A DNA stretch of 64,000 bases from Pseudonocardia humida (GTDB lineage: Bacteria > Actinomycetota > Actinomycetes > Mycobacteriales > Pseudonocardiaceae): NCBI RefSeq assembly GCF_023898865.1, contig NZ_JAGSOV010000053.1:1-64000 (forward strand), written 5' to 3'. This document shows positions 15,510 through 23,940 of this stretch, in pieces. Both the position numbers and the translations under genes were made by a program. Below the pieces are notes generated by a model. That model was given only the letters and a program-made list of their open reading frames with translations, was not told the DNA's origin and searched no databases. Position 1 is the stretch's first letter. Each line of letters starts with the position of its first letter.

Positions 15510-16193
15510 GTGGACGTCGATGAGCCGCGCGACCAGCCCGGCGCCCCGACAGGGACGATGGTGGCCGTGGGACGGCACGCGAAGCGGGAGAGCCGGTTCA
15601 GCGCGCTGTTCGTCTGCACCGGCAACATCTGCCGCTCCCCGTTCGCCGAGATCCTCACCCGCCACCTGCTGGTCGGGCGCCTGGGCGGCCGGGAGGCGGC
15701 GGCGTTCGAGCTGTCCAGCGCGGGCGTGCAGGCCGTCGTCGGGGCCCCGATGCACGAGCGCTCGCGCGCCGAGCTGGCGCCGTGGGCGCTGGACGGGTCG
15801 GGCTCGGAGGCGTTCCGGGCCCGCCAGCTGCGCTCGGAACTGATCCGCGAGGTCGACGTCGTCTTCGGGGTGAACGTGCGGCACCGCTCGGCGGTGATCG
15901 ACCGCGAGCCCGCCGCCCTGGCCAGCTGCTTCAGCCTGCGCGAGTTCGCCCGGCTGGCCGCGGGTGTCGAGCTCGCCGTGCTGCCCGAGGCTCCGGTCGA
16001 CCGGGCGCACGCGCTGGTCGAGGCGGTCCGTACCCGCCGCGGGCTGGTCCCGCCGCCGGCTCCCGACGCCGACCGCGTCCCCGACCCGATGGGCGGCCCG
16101 CAGGAGGCGCACCACCGGGCGGCCGTGCTGATCCACGAGGCCGTCGCCACCCTCGTCGACGTCATCGCCCCGCGCCGGGTGCCGGTGCGGTAG
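15510..16193 (+). CDS. low-molecular-weight protein tyrosine phosphatase (Wzb-like)
   Basis: The P-loop CTGNICRS lies at residues 36-43 (catalytic Cys36 and Arg42), near the start as in the family. The general-acid aspartate is in the DRVPDPMGG motif near the C terminus. At 227 residues it is longer than usual (about 150-160), with extra residues at the N terminus and in the middle. In polysaccharide loci such enzymes dephosphorylate Wzc-type kinases; here the Wzc-like protein appears kinase-dead, so another target is likely. GTG 15510 is assumed; an ATG at 15558 is the alternative. Confidence 0.85.
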   Translation: MDVDEPRDQPGAPTGTMVAVGRHAKRESRFSALFVCTGNICRSPFAEILTRHLLVGRLGGREAAAFELSSAGVQAVVGAPMHERSRAELAPWALDGSGSEAFRARQLRSELIREVDVVFGVNVRHRSAVIDREPAALASCFSLREFARLAAGVELAVLPEAPVDRAHALVEAVRTRRGLVPPPAPDADRVPDPMGGPQEAHHRAAVLIHEAVATLVDVIAPRRVPVR

Positions 16194-16230
16194 ACCGCGG
16201 GCACACCGGCTGGGACCTCTCAGCGATCAG

Positions 16231-16795
16231 CTACGAACGGCCGCGATCGTCGGCCTGCTCGTACTCCGTGACCAGGTCCAACGCCCGGCGCTGCCCGGGG
16301 CTGAGGTCGGCGATCATCATCCCGCCGAACCGCGCCAATCCGGGCGAGGGCGGTCCGTCGGGGGGCTCGTTCGCGGCGGCGACGCCGGACAGGATCGGGT
16401 GCATCCGGCGGGCGACCTCCTCGACGCGCGGATCGTCGGCGTCGGAGTCGGCGAGCTCCGCGAACAGCGCGGTGAGGGTCCGTAGGGCCGGGTCGCGGTT
16501 CATCCGCTCGCGGTAGGACTCGACGACCTCCGGCAGGGCGGACTCGGCGGCCCGCAGGGCGTCGACGTCCTGCGGCGGCAGGTCGAGGTCGCGGACGGTG
16601 GCGGCCAGGTCGGGGGAGAGCGTCGGGTCGTCGCCGTGGTCGAGGAGGCGGGCGATGACGTCCCGGCGCCGGGCGATCTCCGCCTGCTGCGCGGCCAGGT
16701 CGGCGTCGAGGGCGCGGAGCGCCTCGTGCATGTCGGTGCCGGATGGTGCGGGAGGAGACGCCGGCCAGCCGGGCCAGCTCACCGATCTGCAGCAT
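16231..16795 (-). pseudogene. MerR-family regulator with internal deletion
   Basis: ATG 16795 opens the classic MerR helix-turn-helix start (MLQIGELARLAGVSSRTIRH). Immediately after, near 16737, the expected wing and second helix (some 50 residues) are missing and the frame changes. From there another frame continues with DMHEALRALDADLAAQQAEI, the dimerisation coiled coil, then an effector-like C terminus ending at 16231. The gene is thus a deletion-frameshift derivative that cannot make a normal DNA-binding domain. It ends convergently with the phosphatase gene. Its former target is unknown. Confidence 0.75.
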
Positions 16796-16828
16796 GGCGC
16801 CAGTGGAACGCCCGACGGTGCGGGAAGG

Positions 16829-17107
16829 TCAAGCGTCTTCGGCCCCCTCACCGCCCGCGCGGCTCGGCGGGTCCGCCGGGGCGACCACCCGGTCGCGGGA
16901 GCGCTTGCGCTCCCGCAGCAGCCCCACTATCCGGGGGATCACGCTCAGCAGGAGCACGACGGTGACGGAACCGCCGGGTATCAGGGCGCCCTCGTACCAC
17001 GGGTTGCCCCTCAGCAGGGCGTACCCGGCTCCGCCGCCGGCGGCGACGGTGATCAGCAGCAGGCCGATCAGGAGCTGCCACCCGAGGGGCTGCTCCTGGC
17101 CCGCCAT
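16829..17107 (-). CDS. small two-helix membrane protein
   Basis: The 92-residue product starts at ATG 17107 behind AGGGGAC. The first helix is about residues 10-30 (WQLLIGLLLITVAAGGGAGY); after a short loop (RGNPWYEGALIPGG) comes the second (SVTVVLLLSVIPRIVGLL). The tail is basic, then Pro/Gly-rich. No family was recognised. The gene lies just upstream of the broken MerR gene on the same strand and is divergent from another membrane protein gene at 17252. Confidence 0.6.
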   Translation of the reverse strand: MAGQEQPLGWQLLIGLLLITVAAGGGAGYALLRGNPWYEGALIPGGSVTVVLLLSVIPRIVGLLRERKRSRDRVVAPADPPSRAGGEGAEDA

Positions 17108-17251
17108 CTGGTCCCCTGACCCGCCTGAGGAGACCCACACCGGGAAACTACCCGCGAGCCCGTCCCCCGCCACAGCGCTCGTGCTGATCCCACGGCGAAG
17201 TCCTGACCGACGTCACTACCGCCGCACCGGCACCCGGACGAGGTTGGACGG

Positions 17252-17788
17252 GTGGACACCACCCCGTTCGACCAGGACATGGCCGTCACCGCGGCGATCT
17301 TCGGGGTCGCCGCGTTCGTCTGGTTCGGCTGGGCGCAGGAGGCCCCGCCCGCGCGCTGGCGGCTGCCGCTGGGCCTGGGATCCGCGCTCGGTCTCCTGCT
17401 CGGCGCCGTCGGCGGCCTGCTGGCCTGGCAGAACTGGGGTTCGGGCATGGCACTGGCCGACCCGCAGGCGCGGCTGGCGTTCGGCATCGTGTGCGGGGTC
17501 GAGTTCGGGGCCGCCGCCCTCGGCGCGGCGGTTCTCGGCCTCACCAAGCGCCCGAAGTGGATCGCGAGCTGGATCGCGTTCGTCGTCGGCGCACACTTCG
17601 TTCCGCTCGCCTTCATCTTCGGCGACCCGTGGATGATCGCCCTGGCGGTCCTCGTCGTGCTCGCGGCCGGGCTGAGCGTGCTCGTGCACCGGCGGACCCG
17701 GATCGCCCCCAGCGCGGCAACCGGGCTGGGCGCGGGCCTCGCCTTCCTGGTCTTCTCCGGCCGCGCCATCGCGCTCGTCGCGCTCTGA
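17252..17788 (+). CDS. integral membrane protein of unknown function
   Basis: The 178-residue product (GTG start) is almost entirely hydrophobic. About six helices are visible, including AVTAAIFGVAAFVWFGWA, LPLGLGSALGLLLGAVGGLL and WIASWIAFVVGAHFVPLAFI. The KRPKWIASWIAFVVGAHF pattern resembles a widespread actinobacterial membrane family without assigned function. There are no catalytic motifs. The 75-base gap to the divergent gene presumably holds both promoters. Confidence 0.65.
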   Translation: MDTTPFDQDMAVTAAIFGVAAFVWFGWAQEAPPARWRLPLGLGSALGLLLGAVGGLLAWQNWGSGMALADPQARLAFGIVCGVEFGAAALGAAVLGLTKRPKWIASWIAFVVGAHFVPLAFIFGDPWMIALAVLVVLAAGLSVLVHRRTRIAPSAATGLGAGLAFLVFSGRAIALVAL

Positions 17789-17927
17789 GCTGCCCAGCGT
17801 CGCGCGGCCGTTCGGTGGATCGTCCGCCGGTACAGGGCTGACGACCGTTCTGGGGGTGACTGCGAGTCCCGACATCACCACCATGTGAGCACGACCCGTT
17901 GCAGCCGGGTCCCGCTCGCGGCCGCTG

Positions 17928-18351
17928 GTGCGCGGGGCCGGGCGGTGGGCGTACAAGGTGGTGGCCTGGACGTTCGCGGTCTGGGCGGGGGCGCCTCCTG
18001 CCGGGCGTGTGGCTCGCGCCCGTCCCCGGCCCGTACCCGGCGGCGGTCGCGCTGGTCGTGCTGGCCGTGCAGACCGTCTTGTGCAGCACCGACTTCCGGA
18101 CCACACGGCGCAACCTGCTCTTCCGGCTGGTCGTGGCCGGACTGCGGCTGTGGGCGGTGTCCTGGAGGAGCAGCTACATGGTCGTCACCCTGCACATCGC
18201 GGGCTTCTGGACGTTCGCCCTGGTCAGTCTGCTACTGGTCGGGGCTTTCACGGCGATCGCCGAAGGCACGTGGCGGCTGCTGGGCCCACCCCCTCCGCCG
18301 CAGGACGCGATCGACCCGCGCGGGCCGACCCCGGACGGCGATCGCTCCTAG
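17928..18351 (+). pseudogene. small membrane protein gene with a frameshift
   Basis: A GTG at 17928 opens MRGAGRWAYKVVAWTFAVWAG, a good basic-hydrophobic N terminus, but the frame then runs into Arg/Pro-rich nonsense. From about 17998 another frame continues sensibly with LLPGVWLAPVPGPYPAAVAL, two more hydrophobic stretches and a stop at 18351. The switch falls in a GGGCGGGGGCGCC run, so one base may be lost or gained in nature or in the sequence. If repaired, it would be a roughly 140-residue three-helix protein. The function is unknown. Confidence 0.55.
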
Positions 18352-18383
18352 GCTGGTCCGCAGGACGACCCGCGAGGAGTGAC

Positions 18384-19241
18384 GTGCCCGAGGTGCTGCA
18401 GATCTGGACGTACCCGATCAAGAGCTGCGCGGGGGTCGCGCTGCGCGGGGGGACACTCGGGCCGGCGGGCCTGCCCGAGGACCGCTCGTTCATGGTCGTC
18501 GACGCCGACGGGAGGTTCCGGACGCAGCGCGGCGACCCCCGGCTGGCCACGATCCACCCGCTCGTCAGCGACGACGGCGCGCACCTCGACCTGCGCGCGC
18601 CCGGGGCCGGCGACCTCCGGGTGCCGGTGGACCGGGACGGCCCGCGGCGGCCGGTCGACCTGTTCGGGGCCGCCTACACCGGCATCGACCAGGGGCCCGA
18701 GGTCGCCGGGTGGATCAGCGAGGTGGTGGGGGCGCCGTGCCGGCTGGTCCGCGTCCCGCCCGAGCACCACCGCGTCACCGACGGGCTGATCCCGGGCACG
18801 GCGGGCTACGCCGACAGCGGCTCCGTGCACGTCGTGTCGACCGCGTCGCTGCGCGAGCTCGACGACCGCATCGCCGCGGCAGGCGGCGCCCCGGTGCCGA
18901 TGAGCCGGTTCCGGCCCAACATCGTCGTCGACGGGTGGGACGAGCCGCACCGGGAGGACGACGCCCCCGAACTCTCGCTCGGGGGCGTCCGGCTGGGCTT
19001 CGCCAAGCTCGCCGTGCGCTGCGCGACGGTCCTGGTCGACCAGGAGACCGGCCGCAAGGCAGGCCCGGAGCCGCTGCGCACCCTGGCCCGGTACCGCCGC
19101 GACGACGGGGGAGGGGTGGTCTTCGGGGCGAAGTTCGCTGTGCTGCGCCCCGGCGCGGTGGCCGTCGGCGACGAGATCCTCGCGGTCGCGCCCACCGCGA
19201 CCGCGGGCCCGCACCACGAGGGCGCCCGCCCGGCTCCGTAG
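18384..19241 (+). CDS. MOSC-domain protein (YcbX/mARC-like molybdenum-cofactor binding)
   Basis: The 285-residue product begins with the MOSC N-terminal beta-barrel signature (QIWTYPIKSCAGVAL) and EDRSFMVVDADGRF. It continues into the MOSC domain with MSRFRPNIVVDGWDEP, VRLGFAKLAVRCATVLVD and TLARYRR. The conserved cysteine in RCATVLVD is the expected Moco sulfur ligand. The family reduces N-hydroxylated compounds when paired with electron-transfer partners; no ferredoxin domain is fused here. GTG 18384 follows GAGGAG by a short gap. Confidence 0.88.
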   Translation: MPEVLQIWTYPIKSCAGVALRGGTLGPAGLPEDRSFMVVDADGRFRTQRGDPRLATIHPLVSDDGAHLDLRAPGAGDLRVPVDRDGPRRPVDLFGAAYTGIDQGPEVAGWISEVVGAPCRLVRVPPEHHRVTDGLIPGTAGYADSGSVHVVSTASLRELDDRIAAAGGAPVPMSRFRPNIVVDGWDEPHREDDAPELSLGGVRLGFAKLAVRCATVLVDQETGRKAGPEPLRTLARYRRDDGGGVVFGAKFAVLRPGAVAVGDEILAVAPTATAGPHHEGARPAP

Positions 19242-19249
19242 GGCCGCTC

Positions 19250-19807
19250 TCACCCCGGGGTGTGCCGGTGGAGGTCGCGCAGGAGGCAGACCTCGGACAG
19301 GTGGTGGATCAGCTCGCGGTTGATGTGGAGCACCAGCGCGGCCATCGGGTACTCGGCGAACGGGCCCTCCGCCTCCCCGCACGGGCGGGCCAGGCCGACG
19401 TCGCCGAGGGACTCGACCCCGGCCACCCACGCGGCGTACTCGGCGTCGAGCTGGGCGAGGGCGTCGCCGGCGGTCTCGGCGTAGGCGAACGAGTGGTAGT
19501 CGGTGGGTTCGCGGCCGAAGTGGGCGGCGTTGCGCATCGCCAGCACGCCGACGACGACGTGCCCGAGCCGCCAGGCGATCGTGGTGAACGGCGGCGGGTC
19601 GGGCTCGGGGAACGCGTAGTCGATGCTCATGGCGCCGGAACCGATGTGGACCCCGCCGCTGCCGCGCGGGCGGAGGTTCCAGCAGCCGGGCACCGGCTCC
19701 CAGAAGTACTCGGCGTCGGTGAGGCCGTGCAGGCGGTCGCGGAGCTGGTGGGTCCAGTGCCAGGTGAGCTGCTCGCGGAGCAGGGGGTTCCAGGTCGGGT
19801 CGGGCAT
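19250..19807 (-). CDS. DinB superfamily protein
   Basis: The 185-residue protein matches the DinB/YfiT-like four-helix bundle. It starts with LREQLTWHWTHQLRDRL, contains EYFWEPVPGCWNLRP near residue 40 and ends with a helix carrying HINRELIHHLSEVCLLRDL. Spaced histidines (HWTH, the second-helix H and H-x-x-x-H-H near the end) could bind the usual metal. Members are thiol-dependent transferases or stress proteins. It is divergent from and adjacent to a WYL regulator that probably controls it. ATG 19807 was preferred to an earlier in-frame start. Confidence 0.8.
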   Translation of the reverse strand: MPDPTWNPLLREQLTWHWTHQLRDRLHGLTDAEYFWEPVPGCWNLRPRGSGGVHIGSGAMSIDYAFPEPDPPPFTTIAWRLGHVVVGVLAMRNAAHFGREPTDYHSFAYAETAGDALAQLDAEYAAWVAGVESLGDVGLARPCGEAEGPFAEYPMAALVLHINRELIHHLSEVCLLRDLHRHTPG

Positions 19808-19869
19808 GGCGCCCACCTTCCCGCACATCGCGGACAGGGTCGTTCCGCGCTGGGTGCCACGATGGGCCG

Positions 19870-20829
19870 GTGACGGTGGAGACGACGACCGGGCGGGTGC
19901 TGCGGTTGCTGGGGCTGCTGCAGCGTCGCCCGACCTGGACGGCCGCCGAGCTCGCCGTCGAACTGGACGTCACCGACCGGTCGGTCCGCCGCGACGTGGA
20001 GCGGTTGCGCGCGCTCGGCTACCCCGTGCACGCCACGGCGGGCGTCGGCGGCGGCTACCAGCTCGGTGCGGGCACCCGGCTGCCGCCGCTGCTCCTCGAC
20101 GACGAGGAGGCGATCGCGACGGCGGTCTCCCTGCGGCTGGCCGCGGGCGGCACCGTCGCCGGGGCGGGGGAGGCGGCGCTGCGGGCGCTCACGAAGCTCG
20201 ACCAGGTGATGCCGCCGCGGCTGCGGGCCGAGGTGGCGGCGGTGCGCGGGGCCACGGCCACCCTCGTCGGGCCGGGCGTCGAGATCGACGCGGAGCTGCT
20301 GGTGACGCTGGCGCGGGCCTGTCGCGACGCCGTGCGGGTGCGGTTCGGCTACGCCGGCCGCGACGGCGGGCAGCGCGAGCGCACGGTCGAGCCCGTGCGG
20401 ATGGTCACCACGGGGCGGCGCTGGTACCTGATGGCCTGGGACGTCGACCGCGACGGCTGGCGCACCTTCCGGCTCGACCGGATGCGCGACGCCGTGGCGT
20501 CGACCTGGCGCTTCCGGCCGCGCGAGCACCCCGACCCCGTCGCCTACGTGCAGGAGTCGGTGACCGCGGCGCCCTACGAGCACCTCGCCCGGGTACGGCT
20601 GCACGCCCCGCCCGAGCGGGTGCGGCGGATGGTGCCGCCCCAGGTGGGACGCGTCGAGGACGACGGCGACGGGTGGTGCGTGCTCGTCCTCGGCGCGGAC
20701 AGCCTGGACCTGATCGCCCTGCACGTGGCCCGGATGGGCTTCGAGGCCGAGGTGCTGGAGCCGGCCGAGCTGCGCGAGGCGTCCGCCGTGCTCGCCCGTC
20801 GCCTCGCGGCGATGGCCGGGACCGGCTGA
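19870..20829 (+). CDS. YafY-type transcriptional regulator (HTH-11 + WYL)
   Basis: The 319-residue protein has an N-terminal winged helix (RVLRLLGLLQRRPTWTAAEL, then VTDRSVRRDVERLRALGYPV). It has a WYL domain with VRFGYAGRDG and RRWYLMAWD, and a C-terminal WCX region (RVEDDGDGWCVLVLGADSLD). WYL domains sense small ligands or nucleic acids. The GTG start is 62 bases from the divergent DinB start, so one short region carries both promoters and autoregulation is likely. The target beyond DinB is not visible. Confidence 0.88.
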   Translation: MTVETTTGRVLRLLGLLQRRPTWTAAELAVELDVTDRSVRRDVERLRALGYPVHATAGVGGGYQLGAGTRLPPLLLDDEEAIATAVSLRLAAGGTVAGAGEAALRALTKLDQVMPPRLRAEVAAVRGATATLVGPGVEIDAELLVTLARACRDAVRVRFGYAGRDGGQRERTVEPVRMVTTGRRWYLMAWDVDRDGWRTFRLDRMRDAVASTWRFRPREHPDPVAYVQESVTAAPYEHLARVRLHAPPERVRRMVPPQVGRVEDDGDGWCVLVLGADSLDLIALHVARMGFEAEVLEPAELREASAVLARRLAAMAGTG

Positions 20830-20851
20830 GCCCCGCGCACCCGACCCGGGC

Positions 20852-22276
20852 TCACCCGGCGGCGGCGCCGAACCACCGGGGCAGGTGCTCGAGCAGGTCG
20901 CGCTGGTCGTCGCCGACCCACGCCACGTGGCCGTCCGGGCGGAGCAGCACGGCGGGCACGTCCAGCTCCTCGCTGACGTCGACGACGTGGTCGACCCGGT
21001 CGGCCCACCCGGCCACCGACAGCCGCCCGGTCTGGTCGAGCAGCAGGCCGCGCCCGGCGCGGGTGAGCGCGTAGAGGCGCCCGCCCTTCAGACCCACGTC
21101 GCGCATCCGGCGGCCCAGCAGCTCGTGGCCCCCGCCGACGTCGTAGCGGATGCCGATCGCCACGAGCTTCTCGACCAGGTACCGGTTGACCTGGTCGAAG
21201 TCCATCAGCTCGGTCAGCAGCCCGCGCACCGCCTGCGCGCCGGGCTCGGTGGACATCAGCTCCGCCTGGGCGCGGGTGTTGTCCAGCACGGCCGCGGCCA
21301 CCGGGTGCCGCTCGGACTCGTAGCTGTCCAGCAGCCCCTCCGGGGCCCAGCCGCCGATCTCGGCGGCCAGCTTCCAGCCCAGGTTGAACGCGTCCTGGAT
21401 GCCCAGGTTGAGGCCCTGCCCGCCCATCGGCGGGTGGATGTGCGCCGCGTCGCCGGCCAGCAGCACCCGCCCGACCCGGTAGCGCTCGGCCTGCCGGGTG
21501 GCATCGCCGAAGCGCGACAGCCAGCGCGGCGAGTGCACGCCGAAGTCGGTACCGGCATACGCGTGCAGCTGCCGCTTGAACTCGTCGAGGGTCGGCGGGG
21601 CCGCGCGGCCCTCGGACACCCCGTCGGCGGGCACGACGACGCGGTACACCCCGTCGCCCAGGGGGCCGAGGCCGAACCGCTTCTCGGTCTCGCGGACCCG
21701 GGCCACCACCGCGACCACCTCCTCCAACGGGAGGGTCGCGCCCATCTCGCCCAGCAGCGTCTCGGCCCTGGCCGGCTCGCCGGGGAAGCCGACCCCGAGC
21801 AGCTTGCGCACCGTGCTGCGGCCGCCGTCGCAGCCGACCAGGTAGCGCGAGCGCAGCCGCGTGCCGTCGGCCAGCTCGGCGCTCACCCCGTCGTCGTCCT
21901 GGCTCAGCCCGACCAGCTCGCAGCCGCGCCGCACCTCGGCGCCGAGCTCGGTGGCGTGCTCGGCCAGCAGGCGGTCGGTCTCGGTCTGCGGGATGCCCAG
22001 GACGTAGGCGTGCGCGCTGTCCAGCTCGGGTGCGGGTCTGGTGATCCCGGCGAAGAAACCACTGATCGGATGCTTCGTGCCGAGCGCGAGGAAGCGCTCC
22101 AGCAAACCGCGCTGGTCCATCACCTCGATGCTGCGCACGTGCAGCCCGAGCGAGCGGACGTAGGGCGCAGCCTCCGCCTCCTTCTCCAGCACGAGCACGT
22201 CCACGTCGTGCAGTCGCAGCTCAGCGGCCAGCATCAGGCCGGTCGGCCCGCCACCGGCGATCATCACGTCGAACAT
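20852..22276 (-). CDS. rox: rifampicin monooxygenase-like FAD hydroxylase
   Basis: The 474-residue class A flavoprotein monooxygenase has GGGPTGLMLAAELRLHDVDV (FAD), YLVGCDGGRSTVRKLLG (the DG motif) and VLLAGDAAHIHPPMGGQGLN (the GD motif). The body closely follows Nocardia/Streptomyces Rox, with SLGLHVRSIEVMDQRGLLER, an AYVLGIPQ segment and TDRLLAEHATELGAEVRRGC. Rox hydroxylates rifamycins and linearises the ansa chain, giving resistance. The call is strengthened by a rifamycin-associated-element-like palindrome 93 bases upstream. It is the last gene read leftward from the 22-23 kb module. A generic aromatic hydroxylase remains possible. Confidence 0.78.
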   Translation of the reverse strand: MFDVMIAGGGPTGLMLAAELRLHDVDVLVLEKEAEAAPYVRSLGLHVRSIEVMDQRGLLERFLALGTKHPISGFFAGITRPAPELDSAHAYVLGIPQTETDRLLAEHATELGAEVRRGCELVGLSQDDDGVSAELADGTRLRSRYLVGCDGGRSTVRKLLGVGFPGEPARAETLLGEMGATLPLEEVVAVVARVRETEKRFGLGPLGDGVYRVVVPADGVSEGRAAPPTLDEFKRQLHAYAGTDFGVHSPRWLSRFGDATRQAERYRVGRVLLAGDAAHIHPPMGGQGLNLGIQDAFNLGWKLAAEIGGWAPEGLLDSYESERHPVAAAVLDNTRAQAELMSTEPGAQAVRGLLTELMDFDQVNRYLVEKLVAIGIRYDVGGGHELLGRRMRDVGLKGGRLYALTRAGRGLLLDQTGRLSVAGWADRVDHVVDVSEELDVPAVLLRPDGHVAWVGDDQRDLLEHLPRWFGAAAG

Positions 22277-22346
22277 GAACCGCCCATTCGCCGAAGTCGA
22301 ATTCCGGCCGGCGGCGGATCGGTATTCGCCCAGGTCCCGGCCATGG

Positions 22347-22361
22347 CCGCAGATTCTGCGG
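22347..22361. promoter_or_regulatory. second palindrome in the rox promoter region
   Basis: CCGCAGA and TCTGCGG form perfect 7-base arms around one base. The site is 7 bases from the RAE-like palindrome, between it and the rox start. It may be a second operator or part of the promoter. Confidence 0.4.
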
Positions 22362-22368
22362 CACGACA

Positions 22369-22389
22369 GGGGTCTTGCCGCAAGACCCC
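22369..22389 (-). promoter_or_regulatory. rifamycin-associated element (RAE)-like palindrome
   Basis: A perfect inverted repeat, GGGGTCTTGC/GCAAGACCCC with one central base, contains CTTGCGGCAAG when read in the rox direction. From memory, the published RAE upstream of rifamycin-inactivation genes is an inverted repeat with this core (GGGGCTTGCGGCAAGGCCC). It lies 93 bases upstream of the rox-like start and should make the gene rifamycin-inducible. Confidence 0.75.
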
Positions 22390-22455
22390 CGGTGCGCTAT
22401 ACGTTGAAGTGGGGGGAGAGCGGGGTTCGCTTTCTGGCGCCCGCGAGCAGCGCTC

Positions 22456-22659
22456 CTACCGAGCGCCGAACCGGTCGGTGCTGGTGGCGGTGAGGAACGC
22501 GGCCCAGGCGGCCGGGGAGACGACGAGGGCGGGGCGGGTGCGGTCCTTGGTGTCGCGGACGCCGACGGTGTCGTCGGGGAGGAAGGCGACCTCGATGCAG
22601 CCGTTGCCGTTGCCCGGGCTGAAGCTGCTCGTGAACCAGTGGGGGGTGGACGCGTCCAT
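22456..22659 (-). CDS. DUF397 protein, partner of the upstream XRE regulator
   Basis: The 67-residue product shows the DUF397 pattern: W-x-x-SS(F/Y)S near the start (HWFTSSFSPGNGNGCIEVAF), then VGVRDTKD and a C-terminal ALVVSPAAWAAFL. Such proteins are encoded in many copies beside XRE/DUF5753 regulators in streptomycetes and pseudonocardias and may act as antitoxin-like or adaptor partners. The upstream gene ends 14 bases away on the same strand, forming the classic two-gene unit. Confidence 0.9.
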   Translation of the reverse strand: MDASTPHWFTSSFSPGNGNGCIEVAFLPDDTVGVRDTKDRTRPALVVSPAAWAAFLTATSTDRFGAR

Positions 22660-22673
22660 GCCGCGCCTCCTGT

Positions 22674-23519
22674 TCAGCTCTGCTCGGCGAGCTGCCTGAT
22701 CAGATCGACCGAGTCGGCGGGACTCAGAGCGTCCGACCTCAGCTTGTCGAACAGGAGTCTAGCGCGGTGCACATCGGCCTTCTTCTCCATGAGCAACGCG
22801 CCGAGGGTGTGCTCCACGTAGGCGATGTCGGGTTCGCCCAGGTCAGTGAACCGCAGGATGGTGAACGGGGAGACCATCGCGGCGTGGGCACCGACCGACG
22901 CCGGGAGCACCTGGAGTGAGACGGCGTCGAACGCGGCCGCGCGGATCAGGTGCTGCAGCTGAGCAGCGTGGATCCGGGGATTCCCGACCACCCGGTGCAG
23001 CGCGGCTTCGTCGATGACGGTCGTGAGCTGGAGCGGGTGTTCGCTGGAGGTCAAGCGCTGCTGGCGGATCAACCGCACGGCCACGTAGTTGCTGAGTCGT
23101 TCGCGGCTCATGCGGCCCTCGGCGGTCCGGATCACCGCGCGGGCGTACTCGGCCGTCTGCAGGAGGCCGGGCACGTAGGCGAGGGTGTAGTCGAGGACGG
23201 CCGTGGCCTCGTTCTCGAACCCGACGTAGCTGTCGTCGCCCAGCCCGTAGGCCCGCCACCACCCCTTCTGCCGCGACTCCCGGCACAGGTCGAGGATCTC
23301 CTCCCAGTCGTCCCCGACCACCCGGTAGAGGTCGAGCATCGACCGCACGCCGTGCACGTCGACCTGCTGCTGCGCGTTCTCGATGCGGCTCAGCTTGCTC
23401 GCCGACCAGTCCAGCTTCGGCGCCGCGGCCTCCAGCGTCAGCCCCGCCCGCTCGCGCAGCACGCGGAGCTGGCGGGCGAGCTGGCGCCGCCGCACGACCG
23501 ATCCGTTCCTCGGTTCCAC
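22674..23519 (-). CDS. XRE-family regulator with DUF5753 (Scr1 type)
   Basis: The 281-residue protein has an N-terminal helix-turn-helix (LARQLRVLRERAGLTLEAAA, then WSASKLSRIENAQQQVDVHG) and a C-terminal DUF5753 domain. The latter includes FENEATAVLDYTLAYVPGLL followed by QTAEYARAVI, and ends near ADSVDLIRQLAE. It pairs with the DUF397 gene downstream. Such pairs are linked to developmental control and possibly to toxin-antitoxin-like silencing. A 100-base gap separates it from the divergent small ORF at 23622. Confidence 0.9.
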   Translation of the reverse strand: MEPRNGSVVRRRQLARQLRVLRERAGLTLEAAAPKLDWSASKLSRIENAQQQVDVHGVRSMLDLYRVVGDDWEEILDLCRESRQKGWWRAYGLGDDSYVGFENEATAVLDYTLAYVPGLLQTAEYARAVIRTAEGRMSRERLSNYVAVRLIRQQRLTSSEHPLQLTTVIDEAALHRVVGNPRIHAAQLQHLIRAAAFDAVSLQVLPASVGAHAAMVSPFTILRFTDLGEPDIAYVEHTLGALLMEKKADVHRARLLFDKLRSDALSPADSVDLIRQLAEQS

Positions 23520-23621
23520 TACCTGCTCTCCGCGTCGGGCCAGTCACTCATCGTGGCACGCGGGTCGGACGATCTGGGATTTGCAGATCCGGGATGCCGA
23601 CCTGGGAGAGCAAGGCGCCGG

Positions 23622-23906
23622 ATGGCGCGTGCAGCGTCGGTGTCCATGGAGCAGGTGTGGGCGGTGCATGTGCTGAAGGACGCCGGGGCGACGTTCGCCG
23701 AGGCGGTGTTCCCGGACCAGGCGCGGGCCGAGAAGTACGCGGGCGCGCGCAGCACCGACATCGGGGTGCGGGGGACGGCGGTCACCCGGTTCACGGTGGG
23801 GGAGCTGGGGACGCGCTCGACGATCAACTGGTTCGTCGACGACGCGTCGTGCGACGGGCGGATCCTGGCCGCCCGGTCGCGGCGCAGGGCGGTGGTGGAG
23901 GGGTGA
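23622..23906 (+). CDS. small hypothetical protein
   Basis: ATG 23622 follows GGGAGAG by 11 bases and gives a 94-residue product. The core, EQVWAVHVLKDAGATFAEAV then a TRFTVGELGTRSTINWFVDD segment, looks like a small alpha/beta domain with a basic end (RSRRRAVVEG). I do not recognise the family. It is divergent from the XRE gene and convergent with the broken AbiEi/DUF559-like gene. The internal ATG at 23646 is an alternative start. Confidence 0.5.
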   Translation: MARAASVSMEQVWAVHVLKDAGATFAEAVFPDQARAEKYAGARSTDIGVRGTAVTRFTVGELGTRSTINWFVDDASCDGRILAARSRRRAVVEG

Positions 23907-23940
23907 AGGGCTCTGGGTACATCCGCCGCCCCTGCGCGGC

